Shown here one piece after another: positions 49,420 to 63,996 of a stretch of DNA of 64,000 nt. Source of the stretch: Eulemur rufifrons (taxonomy: Eukaryota > Chordata > Mammalia > Primates > Lemuridae); NCBI RefSeq assembly GCF_041146395.1, contig NC_090984.1:82843114-82907113 (forward strand). Direction: 5' to 3'. The notes beneath the pieces were generated by a model. The model did no database searches. It saw nothing but the letters and a program-made list of their open reading frames with translations, and was not told the origin of the DNA. Both the position numbers and the translations under genes were made by a program. Numbering within the stretch: the stretch's first letter is position 1; every line of letters begins with the position of its first letter.

Positions 49420-49575
49420 TGTTGCCTGGCAGGCCTCGGGGCGTTAGAGTCTCCACCTCTTGCTCCCTGAATGCCAGAGGCACCCGCAGTTATTGTCATA
49501 ACCCATACCACCGGCACATATTTCCAAATTCCTCCTAAAAGGCAGTACTTCCCTGGTTGGGTACCACTGCCAGTA
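49420..49575 (-). mobile_element. hAT-Charlie DNA transposon fragment, antisense
   Basis: Reverse complement starts CAGTGGTACCCAACCAGGGA and continues 'aggaatttggaaatatgtg', 'tgacaataactgcgggtgcc', 'ctctggcattcaggg', the order of a common Charlie-derived MER. Confidence 0.7.
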
Positions 49576-50515
49576 AGTTTGGTGTAGGACATAGAGAAAA
49601 GATTGAGTCCTACTTGCAATTTCCAAAGGGTAGATTATTAGAATTTTAAAAACAGATTTTGGCTGTAGAATTTGGAAAGAATAAGCCTTTGGTATTATAA
49701 TTCTCTGATTCAAATGTAAAGCAGTGTACCCATACACATTCCATGCCATGCCATGGTTACCAGATAATCTAGTATCTGGCAGGTTCTACCAATTGCTGGG
49801 CTCAGAACAGCTTACTAGACAAAAGAATGTTGCTTTAACACTACCCAACCTTTGGTTATCACCCCAGCTGACTCCCAGAAATGAGATTTTAGAAGTGGCT
49901 TCAGAAATTCAGTTTCCCCAAGAGAACCAGACTCTGACTCTATTTCTCTGTGTCCCACCAACTCCTAGAATAGGTAGAATCCACTGCTGGGCATGTCTCT
50001 GGAGTGGCTCTGGTGGCTCTGGGGTGAGGCTGGGCCCCTTCAAAGGTAAACTTCAGTTTATGCCAAGTCACAGTGCATCACCAAAGACCAGGTGGATTGA
50101 GTGAGGGAGGAGCAGTGTGTAGAAATGAACCACGCTTTTTTTTTTTTTTTAACTACAAGGGTGTTTTTTTGGTCTTTTGTCTCTAAGAGGTATGTGTGTT
50201 TTGAAGCTTTGTCTACATGATCTTCTCAGCAGATTTCTTTTATAACTATTTCAGTGGTTAATGGTTCAAAACATTTCCCTCCCTCTTAAAAAAATAATTT
50301 CTGCACAATTTGGGCTCCATGCAAAATGAAAAAGGAATATTAGCAAAGAATATCTGATGTGTGTCTGTGCTTCCATGGTGAAACTGCCTCAGCATCTCAT
50401 GGGACTGTCAACCCTTTTTATTTACCCCATAGGTTTTTTCAATAACACTTCTCATTGTATGCAGTTACTTTCAACTCAGGTGCAAGTGGGAGACAAAAGA
50501 TTTCCTCTTCACCAT
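49576..50515. other. Unassigned non-coding stretch
   Basis: It includes a (CCATG)n micro-run at 49741-49756 and a poly-T run at 50136-50150. A 126-codon frame (49724-50104) has no recognised domain. Confidence 0.4.
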
Positions 50516-50516
50516 T

Positions 50517-50645
50517 AAGAATCAGTGATGGACTTGGGGGGCTGGGGGGGCACAGGCAATATATATAACCTGAACTTTTGTACCCCCATAATAAGCTGAA
50601 ATAAAAAAAAAAAGAATATCCGAGGAAAAGAAAGAATCAGTGACG
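50517..50645 (+). mobile_element. Strepsirrhine L1 3' end, heavily 5'-truncated, with TSD
   Basis: The body reads 'gggggcacaggcaatatata', 'aacttttgtacccccataat', 'gctgaaataaaa', the lineage-specific L1 3' end. Duplications aagaatcagtgatg (about 50517-50530) and aagaatcagtgacg (about 50632-50645) flank it with one mismatch. Confidence 0.85.
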
Positions 50646-51210
50646 TAGCATTTTATACACTCACAATGAACAATCTGGAAAGGAAATTAAGAAAACAATT
50701 TCATTTACAATAGCATCAAAAAGAATAAAATAATGAGGAATTAACTAAGGAGGTAAAAGACTTATACAATGAAAACTAAAATACAGTGCTGAAAGAAATT
50801 AAAGAATACATAAATAAATGGAAAAAGACATCTCACGTTCATGGATTAGAAGACTTAATACTGTTTAAAGTCAATGCTGTCCAAATCAATCTACAAATTC
50901 AATGCACTCCCTATCAAAACTCCAGCAATGTTTTTTGCAGAAATAGAAAAATCCATTCTAAAATTCATACGGAATCTCAAGGGACCCTAAATAGCCAAAA
51001 CAATCTTGAAAAAGAACAAGTTGGAAGACTTAACACTTCCTGATTTCAAATTTACCCATTCACATTCCATCCCATGGTAATCAAAGCAGTGTGGCACTTG
51101 CATAAAGACAGACAACCCCTATATAAACCAATGGAATAGAATAGAGAGCCCAAAAATAAACTCTTACTTATATGGCCACATGATTTTTTGACAAAGATGC
51201 CAAGGCCATT

Positions 51211-51579
51211 TATCTCACTCAGTTCAGGCTGCTATTACAAAAAAATAGTTTTGACTGGGTGGCTTAAAGAACAGACATTTATTTCTCACAGTTGTGAAGG
51301 CTAGAAGTCTAAGATTAAGGTGCCAGCATAGTCAGGTACCAGTGAGGGTCCTCTTCCTTGATTACAGGTAGTTATCTTTTCCCTGTTTATTCACATGGCT
51401 GAGGAAGAGAGGGAGAAATCATTTCTCCTCTATCTCTTCTTTAAGGGCACTGATCTCATTTATGAGAACTCCATCCTCATGACCTAATTACCTCCCAAAG
51501 TTCCCACTTCCAAATACCATTATAATGGGGACTGAGCTTCAGCATAAGAATCTTGGGAAGGTCATAAGCATTCAGTCCA
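51211..51579 (-). mobile_element. MaLR-type solo LTR inserted in the L1, antisense
   Basis: L1 text stops at 'gatgccaaggccatt' and resumes at 'attcaatgggaaaaggac'. Between lie 'caggctgctattac', 'gactgggtggcttaaagaac', 'atttctcacagttgtgaagg', 'actccatcctcatgacctaa', 'agcattcagtcca': a reversed MST/MLT-type LTR of about 369 bp. Candidate 5-bp TSD is eroded (ccatt / taatt). Confidence 0.85.
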
Positions 51580-51720
51580 TAATTCAATGGGAAAAGGACA
51601 ATCTTTTCAACAAGGTGCTGGGAAAACTGGATATCCACAGGCAAAAGAAAAAAATTAATTCAAAATGGATCAAATACCTAAACAAAAGAGCTAAAACTAT
51701 AAAACTTTTTAGAAGAAAAC

Positions 51721-52062
51721 AGGTGAGGCGTGGTGGCTCATGCCTGTAATCCTAGCACTCTGGGAGGCCAAGGCGGGTGGATTGTTTGAGCTCAGGAGTT
51801 CGAGACCAGCCTGAGCAAGAGCAAGACCCTGTCTCTACTTAAAAAATAGAAAGAAATTAGCTGGACAACTAAAAATATATAGAAAAAAATTAACTGGGCA
51901 TGGTGGCATGTGCCTGTAGTCCCAGCCACTCGGGAGGCTGAGGCAGAAGGATTGCTTGAGCCCAGGAGTTTGAGGTTGCTGTGGAGCTAGGCTAACGCCA
52001 CAGCACTCTAGCCCGGGCAACAGAGTGAGACTCCGTCTCAAAAAAAAAAAAACAAAAACAAC
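51721..52062 (+). mobile_element. Strepsirrhine Alu (AluL-like) inserted in the L1
   Basis: The body runs from 'aggtgaggcgtggtggctca' to an A12 tail and has the AAATAGAAAGAAATTAGC / ACAACTAAAAATATATAG linker. L1 text 'tttttagaagaaaac' precedes it and 'aacatagggcaaaatctgc' follows. The 149-codon minus-strand frame here is Alu plus L1 antisense. Confidence 0.93.
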
Positions 52063-52214
52063 ATAGGGCAAAATCTGCATGACATTGGATATAGCAATGA
52101 TTTCTTGTATGTTACAACAGAAACACAAGCAAGAAAAGCCAAAATAGACAAATTGAACTTCCAAAAAATTAAAACTTTTGTGCTTCAAAGGACAGTTCAA
52201 CAGAGTAAAAAGGC

Positions 52215-52264
52215 ATGCCGCAAGTTGGCACCTTGATCTTGGACTGCTAGCCTTCAGGACTGAT
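52215..52264 (+). repeat. MaLR-LTR-like filler replacing a short piece of L1
   Basis: L1 text goes from 'aacagagtaaaaaggc' straight to 'agaaaatatttgcaaatc', but the expected short L1 bridge is replaced by about 48 bp reading 'ggcaccttgatcttggac' and 'gctagccttcaggactg'. This is the inverse of part of the LTR at 51286-51330. Confidence 0.7.
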
Positions 52265-52799
52265 AGAAAATATTTGCAAATCATATATCTGATAAGGGAT
52301 TAATATCCTAAATATATAGGAACTCTTAAAACTCAGCAATAACAAAAAAACAATTCAAAAATGAGCAGTGGGCTTGAATAGACATTTCTCCAAAGAAGAT
52401 ACATGAATGGCCAATAAGCACATGAAAAATGCTCAACATCATCAATCATTAGGAAAATGCAAATAAACACAACAAGATACTACTTCATACTATTAGGATA
52501 GCTACTATCAAAAAAACAGAAAGTAACAAGTGCTGGTGAGGATGTGGAGAAACTGGAACCCTTGTCCACTGTTGCTAGGAGTATAAAATGGTAGAGCCAC
52601 AGTGGAAAACAGTTATGGCAGTTCCTCAAAAAAAAAAAAAAAAAATTACCATATAATCCAGCAATTCCACTTCTGGGTCTATACTCAAAAGCATTGAAAG
52701 CAGAGTCTTGAAGAGATATTTGGACACCCATGTTTATAGCAGCATTTTTCATAGTAGCTAAAACATGGAGGCAACCGAAGTGTTCATCAGTAGATGAAC

Positions 52800-52930
52800 A
52801 GATAAAGAAAATGTGGTGTGTTTATATATGTGTATAATATGCATATTTATGTGTATAATAATGTGTGTGCTTATGTGTGTGTATATATATGTGTATAATA
52901 TTCCATTGTGTGTGTGTGTGTGTGTGTGTG
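52800..52930 (+). repeat. TG/TA-rich microsatellite cluster
   Basis: Irregular TATATG/TGTATAA repeats grow out of the L1 3' region and end in (TG)12 at 52906-52930. Confidence 0.9.
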
Positions 52931-56689
<3,759 letters not shown>

Positions 56690-57060
56690 CCCTCCACACT
56701 GTGGCCAAAGAAAACATTCTAAAAGAAAATCTCATCATGTTCCTCTGCCACTAAACATCGTTTATGATTCCCCATGACCCGTAAAATAAAATTCAAACTC
56801 TTTAGCAGTGTATACAAGGTTCCTCTGGCCCCTGCCCATCTTTTCAGCTTCATCCCCATCCATTCTCCCGGGGGCCATACTGAACTGCTTTCGATTCCCT
56901 TGATGGAAATTTCGAATGCCTAGAACGTTCAATCTCCTTTGACTCCACCTTTCTCCTTTACTGACGCTTACCTGCATTGACTCCTTGAAGAGTCAGACCA
57001 GTCATTGGGTTCTTTCAGAAGTTTTTCTAGACCCTCATCATAAGGTTGTATTTTTGCTGT
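56690..57060 (+). mobile_element. LINE-2, sense
   Basis: 'aaaataaaattcaaactctt', 'acaaggttcctctggcccct', 'ttttcagcttcatccccatc', 'tcgaatgcctagaacgttca' are in L2 order. Confidence 0.75.
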
Positions 57061-57265
57061 TTGTTCAGTTACTCATTCATTTATTTATCTAATAAATATT
57101 TTATTGAGAGCTTTCTAAATTGCCAAGACTTATGAGGTTCTAGAGATATGGAGATAGATAAAGACATGATTCTTGCCCTTAAAGATCTCCAACCTAGTAG
57201 GGATTATAAAAAATAAGAACAAGACCTATTACAGATGCAAATAAGTTATCCGAGAAGCATAATTA
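57061..57265 (-). mobile_element. LINE-2 3' end, antisense
   Basis: 'actcattcatttatttatct', 'aataaatattttattgagag', 'tgattcttgcccttaaagat' are the reversed L2 tail. It meets the sense L2 immediately upstream. Confidence 0.7.
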
Positions 57266-58324
57266 CCAAATGTCATCAGAAAGAAGCCAACATCACACCT
57301 TGATTGCCCTTTGAAGAGACACCAATGCATCACTACTAAAAAAGATAAAATATTAGCCCAATAAACTGAGCACCAAGTGTCTGCCTTCCTGGACGATCGT
57401 CACATTCAAACCTCTGAATCCCTGTTGACATGATGAGACCTGAAATTGTTGGAAATATAGCAGCATCCTGTATTTCAGCGTTTGTTCGGGACCTCAGAGC
57501 GAGGCAGACATGCTGTGGTGAAGTGACAGGTTATTTTTAGTTTAGCTGTTGGATAAAATGTCAACTGTGGTGACACAGTTGTCAGCTAGCTGGTTTAGGG
57601 CTTGGTTATCTGCCTGTAGGAGGCCCTTCAAGGCTTCTGAGCGTTCAGGCTTCCTTACCTACTTTCTGTGCACAGTCCTATCAGCAGGAAGGGGCTTCTC
57701 TCTGAAGATTCCAGGTTTGTGATTTTCTGGTTGGAGTAGTGACCTCTTCAAGCTATAAAGGATAGCAATGGCTTTATGTGCATCTGGCAGAACCTACTGC
57801 GGCTCAGATGACAAAGACCAGGACTCTTAATGAGGCATGGGGACACAGTTGCATTGGAGCTGCTGATACAGGAGTGGCCTTATCCCTCATCTGGGTGCCA
57901 GAATAACTCCAGCTGCATAGAGAAGCCCTACCTGATCTGAACAACATATTGGTTTTTAAACCTTCTTGTGTCCTATCCCTTTATATCACAGATCCTGGGA
58001 GATCTGGGCTAATGAACCCATTATCTGTTCATAAGCCTCAGGCATATGTAAATTATACTCCCAGCTTTGCTGTATTTCTTTGTTAGTGTTTCATTCAAGG
58101 ACAGAGAGTAAAGAGAAATAAAAGGAAAATGGGTAGGGGACCCAGGAAAGGGATAGAGGAGGTTTAGGTTCTATGACACTTAGACAAATGGAGCAGCAAT
58201 ATACTTACACTACCATTGAACAAAGACAAAATAAAAGAAAGCTTGTCCTTACAGCACAAGTGGAGGGAACATACACAAAAGTAAAGGACAGCAGGGCTTC
58301 AGTAAATCTCTTGATTCATCGCTA
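57266..58324. other. Unassigned intronic stretch
   Basis: No repeat or exon recognised. Confidence 0.4.
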
Positions 58325-58740
58325 TATTAGGACTCCTTGGGTTTCTAATAGTAGGAACCCAACCCAAGCTAGTTTAAGCAGAAAGAAAGGATTGATAATA
58401 AAAGATATAGGGTGTGTCAGAATCCAGGAGCAGAAGTGAAACTGGGTAAGCAGTGGAAGTGGGAACTGGAAAGCCACTGGGAACTGCAGGCGCCCCGTCA
58501 CATGTCTCTGCTTCTCTCTGGGTATCCCTCTCTTTTGCTGGGAAGAATGATTTCTAGCTGTGAGTTCCATGTGGCAGACACAAGATGGCTGCCCACGCTC
58601 CAAGGATCACACCTCATGTTCCAGAGATAGATTGATTCAATCCCTGTCAGTCTCCATTCCATAGTCCGGGAGTAGCATCTCTGTTCTAGTAAGAATAAGC
58701 CATCTCCACCTTCACTCAACTGACATTAGGATCAAACCAC
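58325..58740. repeat. Old interspersed repeat, family not resolved
   Basis: 'aggaacccaacccaagctag', 'tttaagcagaaagaaaggat' and 'gtggcagacacaagatggct' resemble a common eutherian repeat that I cannot name. Frames on both strands here are repeat translations. Confidence 0.45.
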
Positions 58741-58999
58741 ATTATATAAACACGGCTTCCAGGAATTAACCTACCCACATGTATGGGAATCACTGTAAGC
58801 TGGAAAGATGCTCTTTGATGAGGGATACTGTTAGTATTATGCAAAATGATGTAGATATAAGAGCAAAAGAAAGCCAAGGCTAGGAGCATGGGTGAAGTAA
58901 TTGCTTCTTAACTAATTAAGTGCTCCATAAATTGACTCCACATAAAAATTTCAAATTTATTTCTTATTTCTGCAAAATATTCCCAATAGACATTTCTAA
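58741..58999. other. Unassigned intronic stretch
   Basis: Nothing recognised. Confidence 0.35.
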
Positions 59000-59330
59000 C
59001 TGGTTCTCCTTACTGTTCCAGGAATGGGCTATGCAAATTTCCACCTCTCTGGTGATTCTGGGTCCCTCACTGAGAACACCCTTCCCCTTATTCTTTGTCT
59101 GTCCAGATCTTATTCTTCCATTAGGGGTCAGCCCAAATTCCCACTTGGTCGTGAATCTCTTTTTCTGTTCTAACCATATTTACTCATTAATTTACTGTTC
59201 AATTTCACCTTCATCAAAGAAATTTTCCAGCTAGACTACATAGTCCTTAAAGGCAAAGACCAAGTTGTCTACTTCTTTGCATCCTTCATGGTGCTAGGGC
59301 ACACAGGCATTCAGTAAGCACTTTTTTTAA
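59000..59330 (+). mobile_element. LINE-2 3' end, sense
   Basis: 'actgttccaggaatgggcta', 'gggtcagcccaaattcccac', 'ctacatagtccttaaaggca', 'gtgctagggcacacaggcat' match the last part of L2. Confidence 0.75.
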
Positions 59331-60605
59331 ATAGATAGCTTTAGGTTTGAGTATTAAAAGTGTCATATAATAAGACATTAGGAACTGTATTTTTCATGAC
59401 ATTCATTCCCAATCACATTATAGATTTGGAGATTCTAAGCATGAATATAATTGGCCAAATAAAACTGTGGTAATGGGAGAGAATTCAAATGTAATACAAA
59501 AAAGAGAAAAACTGATCATTTTAAAGAAAAGTAAATTGTTTCATATCGTATGATCATAAGTAGCTAGTATTTATAGTACACCTTCTTTTTAAAACACTTC
59601 AACATAAGACTGATTTTCATGACTGAAAAATATGTATAAATTAGTGTACCAAATATGAGCATTTCTGATGATTAAATCATCTTTCTGATTATTGACTCAT
59701 AGTAGATTAGAACTCAACTTCATGGGGCTCTGGACTGAGAAATGGGCCAGTTAGACACCATGTTTGGTACTAGAGAGAGGACATATATCCTAGGTTTGAG
59801 ACTTTTAAGGTATTTTTGCAGCATTTTAACATCCTTTCTCTAAAATGCTTGTGTTTAATTTTATTAGTAGACTGGGATGCAGTCTTCCTTATAGGTCAAT
59901 TTGAGAGTATTTTTAGACATGATAAAAATCAGTAAAGTATATTAAAGGATTTATAGAGGGAAGGGCTGTGTTCAAAGATGGCTAATCCTAACTCATTTAA
60001 TTTGCTAAACACAAACCAAAAAAATTTAAAATTGAATTCAGACATACATTAATAATGGAGCATAAGACTTCATTTTTAGGAGAGTTGATATAATTTTTTA
60101 AAATTCAATAGATATTTGTTAAGCACCAAGTACATACTCAGCCTTATGCATCCCACTTAACAGTTGTAGAAGTAGTACTATAAATTCTTGGTAATTTGCA
60201 ATCCCTGGGACATGAATTTTCCTGAATAGCCTAGTTTTTAGGCCAGATGAAGTCTCCCTTAAAAATATAACTATTTTGGATGACAATATTGAGTGTCTTT
60301 CTTCTTTTATTAAATAAAATAAATTCAATATACTTTTCTTGATGACTATTGTTTAGAAAATTATTCTATTTCTTTTTTTAAAGATGCTATTGATAAGTAC
60401 CATCAGTTTAATGTCACCTTGGAGAAGCAGGGAGGGGAAGACTCTTAAAATAGTCACTCATTATTTCACAAATAAAAATAGTAGATATTTATTCATACAG
60501 TTTACTTTCTTTAGTATCACAATAAAAGTTTGATCCTAGGCACTCTTCACAACCACAGTGCAAAGATCCTTTAGACTCACCTTTGGCCACCAGCAGTGAT
60601 GCAAA
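59331..60605. other. AT-rich intronic stretch, unassigned
   Basis: No repeat or exon recognised with confidence. A short L2- or MIR-like scrap lies near 60095-60150. Confidence 0.4.
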
Positions 60606-60850
60606 CATCATGGTGATATAGGCCATGATGATAATACAGACCATCGTGGTGATGCAGACCATCATGATAATATATATAGGCCATCATGGTTGAGTAAAGT
60701 ACCATGGTTACATAGGCACCATGTTAGGTAGGGCACCATGGTTCGGTAGTGCACCATGGTTAGGTAGGGCACCAGGTTAGGTAGGGCACCATGTTAAGTA
60801 GTGCACCATGGTTAGGTAGGGCATTATGGTGATGCAGGCATCATGTTGAC
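60606..60850 (+). repeat. Degenerate minisatellite, 17-18 bp unit, about 14 copies
   Basis: Consecutive units begin at 60606, 60623, 60641, 60659, 60681, 60702, 60719, 60736, 60754, 60772, 60789, 60806, 60824 and 60841. The right-hand consensus is CCATGGTTAGGTAGGGCA; left-hand units read like CCATCGTGGTGATGCAGA. Spacers are 17 or 18 bp except 21-22 bp in two units. It lies in the GNG2 coding intron, about 5.3 kb after the exon. Confidence 0.93.
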
Positions 60851-61224
60851 TTGCTGCTTTTCATTCTCTACATTGGTGATCTTGCACTCCTTAGCACCTC
60901 TCATATTTTCAGTATAATTACATGTCAAAGAATTCTGAAGTTTCTTCTGCATTTACTGCTGCTTAACACAGATGTTTTAATTTTCCTTACTTGAATTACA
61001 CATTCACAATTCAAAGAAAAATAAAACCTTTCTTTAAAGTAACCTGCAGCTTTGATCTGAGTAAAAGACCTTTTTAGACAGATGTCAGACCAACCTCTCC
61101 TAGTTTAAAAATTCTGTGACCTATTCCTAGAGCTTTGGCCATTTCTTTTGCCTTCACTTACATTGCCAGGCCTGTGACAGGCGATCTTTGATGTTCAAGG
61201 TAACTTGCTGTGAAATAAAAAGAA
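60851..61224. other. Unassigned intronic stretch
   Basis: Nothing recognised. Confidence 0.4.
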
Positions 61225-62045
61225 ATATGTATATTGGTCTCTGCCTTTGGTTCCTGACACAGAGCTCTTAAGGCCTTTGTAAATAGAGGTGCTAGGAGAA
61301 TTTTTTGTTCTAATATTTGGTCTTTGACCCTGGTTTCTGAGACAGGCTCCTAAGACCTGTATAATTTCCCAGATGAGAGGAGCATCTTTTGTTCTAATGA
61401 GGTGACTCTTGGTGGGCTCCAGGATAGCGATGGGTCACCAGGAAGACCAAGCCATGATTAGATGCTTGGAAGCTCAGTCCCACCCCTATCCGCAATTCCT
61501 GCATGGAGGGAAGAAGGGCTGGAAATGGAGTTTATTATCTATCCTGCCTACATGATGAATCCCCCATAAAAATCCTGAAAAAACAGAGAGCTTCTGGGTT
61601 TGTGAACACATATGCATGCTTCGAGGGTGGTGCACCCCAACTCCACAGAGACAGAAGCTCTTGTGCCCAGGACCCTTTCAAACCTTGCACTACATCTCTC
61701 TTCATCTGACTATTTGTTTATATCCTTTAAAATATCCTTTGTAATAAATTGGCAATAATGAGTAAACTGTTTTTCTGGGTTCTGTGAGACACTAGCAAAT
61801 CATCAGAGTTGTGAGAACCTCTGATTTGCGGCCAAGTCGGACAGAAGTTGTGGGCAGCTTAGAGGCCTACTACTTGCGATTAGCATCTGAAACAGGGGCC
61901 AGTTTTGTGAGACAGAGCCCTTAACCTCTGGGATCTGATGCTGTCTCCTCAGAGATAGTGTCAGAATTGAGTTAAATTGTAGGATATCCAAGTGGTGTCA
62001 GAGAATTGCTTGATGTGAGAAAGCCCACACATCTGGTGTCAGGAG
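61225..62045 (+). mobile_element. Probable solo retroviral-type LTR or LTR-derived repeat
   Basis: A coherent block with internal near-repeats ('tctttgaccctggtttctga', 'ggttcctgacacagagctct'), a TATA-like CCATAAAAATCC (61564-61575), an AATAAA at 61742-61747 and a long downstream part ending 'cacacatctggtgtcagg'. This is the plan of an old ERV LTR common in eutherians. I cannot name the family and no clear TSD was found. No viral coding sequence is present. Confidence 0.6.
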
Positions 62046-62899
62046 GGGAATATTGAGAGCGATGTGAGTATAGAGCAAGGGAAAACAATTCGAATGTCTT
62101 TTCTATATACACTTCCCATTTCAAGCTTCCATCCAGTATAATCTTTGAAGTCAGTTAAGGCAACAAATTAAAGTTAAGTCAACCTTGCGTGGCTTCATGA
62201 ATGCAGGCAACCCAACTGAAGGAGTGATTTGATGACTGATACCCTTAATGCACAGGCAGTTTGCCACATGCATGGTCAGTGACAACCTGCCTGTGCTTAT
62301 TTCTTTGCCTGATGGCTTGCAAGCATTTTGCAACATCAATTTTAAGATGTGTCTCAATTTCAAGATGTCATGAAACTGGAGCTATATCCCTACGTTCCAT
62401 TTAAGTTTGGGGTTCTGGTTTTTATCCTTACGGACAACTGCTCCTTCTTGGAGCTGTCAAGGTTTCTGCCTGGAGTAGGTTCATAGTCTGGTGGGCTTTA
62501 TTGAGGCGGTCTAGGGTCCCCTACACCTTCCTCCCTGCTTCTTGACCCCCGTCTGGTCTGGTGAGGTTTCTGGATAGCTGGGTTTCAGCAGTCGTCAATC
62601 TGAGCAGATCCATGTTGTTATCAGAACATGGAGCTGATATTCCTTCACTTGTGCATCAGATCCCATCTCCCTAACCAAGGAAACTGCTCCACCAGTTTAC
62701 CTCCTGTCTCCTTCCTATATCACCCATTTTTGCTTCTCTTCTTCATTATTTCCATCAGCGTACAAGCATAGTGTTATTTCCCCATTTTCAATAACATTTA
62801 AATTCCCCCCCCACCTCCCTTTCCAGCAACTGCCCCATTTGTTTCCACCTTTTTGTGGTATAACTTTGAAAAGTTTATCTATATTCACTGTCTCTAATT
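62046..62899. other. Unassigned intronic stretch
   Basis: No repeat or exon recognised with confidence. Confidence 0.4.
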
Positions 62900-63850
62900 T
62901 CTCTTTTCTCTTTCTTTTGAAAAGTTATTTTTATTCTGGAAATAATTTCAAAGTTACAGAAGAGTTGCAAGTATGGTGCAAAGAATTTCATTTTCCCCTG
63001 AATCCTGTGAGAATAAGTTGTCAAAAGATGTCCTATCACCTCTGAATACTTTAACATCTATTTCCTACAAGTAAGGACATTTGTCTACATAATCATAATT
63101 CAGTCATGAGAATCAGGAAATTAACATTAGTAGATTACTACCTTTTAATCTGAGATCCCATTTAAGTATTGAAAATTATCCCAGGAATGTTCCTTTTAGA
63201 AAAAGGACCCCATTCAGAATCATGTGCTGCATTAACTGTCCTGTCTGGCACAGTTCTGTAGACTTCCTTGACTTTAATGATCTTGACATTTTTGAAGGTG
63301 ATAGGCCATCTGCTTATAGAATGTCACTCAGTTTGGGTTTATCAGATAATTTTCTATGATTAAATTCAGGAAACAAAAATTTGGCATTAATATCATAGAT
63401 CTGATGGAATATTCATCTCATTGTATTCTGTCAGTGGAACGTGATCTCAAATTGTCACTTACTGGTGATGTTGACTTTGATTAGTTGACTAATGTGGTGT
63501 CTTCCAGGTTTCTGCATGCAAAGCTATTTTTTTTCTCTTTGTAGTTAAAAAAGTATTTGGAGTTTGGGGGAGGTCACTTGAGATTACATAACTGTACCAT
63601 TCCTCATTCAACATTCTGAGCTTTTTAATTTATTTAATCATATTGATATGAGCTCATGGTTTTGAAACCTCTTTTATTCAGTGGCTTATAATGTGCTACT
63701 ATCATTTATTTTGGGTTTAAATTGGCACAGATTAAAAATGGTTACTGTGTCCTTTTGACATGTCTCCCTCATCCTTTGACCACATTTTTAGTTTTTGGCA
63801 CAAACAGATGTTCTAGGCACCTCTTGTTTTTCCTGCCCCAGCCCTGAAAT
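62900..63850 (-). mobile_element. Old LINE-1 (L1M4/L1ME-like), antisense
   Basis: 'ggaaataatttcaaagttac', 'agaagagttgcaagtatggt', 'agaatcaggaaattaacatt', 'gatatgagctcatggttttg' and 'ttttgggtttaaattggcac' are antisense L1M phrases in order. Confidence 0.7.
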
Positions 63851-63977
63851 CATCCTTTTGTCTAAAGAGCACTGGTTCCTTTGAGAATGGTATTTAGAAA
63901 CCAAGATCTAGATGCTAAGTGTGCTCATTGCTGAAGTGCTGCTGCTCCCAGATCCTCTCACTGGACAGAGCTGGAGA

Positions 63978-63996
63978 ATACACACACACACAAACA
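63978..63996 (+). repeat. (CA)n short run at right edge
   Basis: A CACACACACACAAACACA run; it may continue outside the window. Confidence 0.7.

Larger units (their letters stand above)
50646..52890 (+). mobile_element. LINE-1 (L1MA/L1MB age) 3' part, sense, interrupted
   Basis: ORF2 and 3' UTR text runs in order: 'tgctgaaagaaattaaagaa', 'ctatcaaaactccagcaatg', 'aatggaatagaatagagagc', 'aaaggacaatcttttcaaca', 'gacatttctccaaagaagat', 'gtgctggtgaggatgtggag', 'aatccagcaattccacttct'. It is interrupted by an LTR (51211-51579) and an Alu (51721-52062). ORF2 is broken by stops and frameshifts. Confidence 0.95.

Noticed and set aside
51835..52284. 149-codon minus-strand frame
   Set aside because: It translates antisense Alu ('[12 protein letters not shown]' type text) and antisense L1. 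Such frames are routine in Alu-bearing DNA.
60606..60850. CRISPR-like regular array
   Set aside because: Units are contiguous with no unique spacers, and the genome is a eukaryote. It is a minisatellite.
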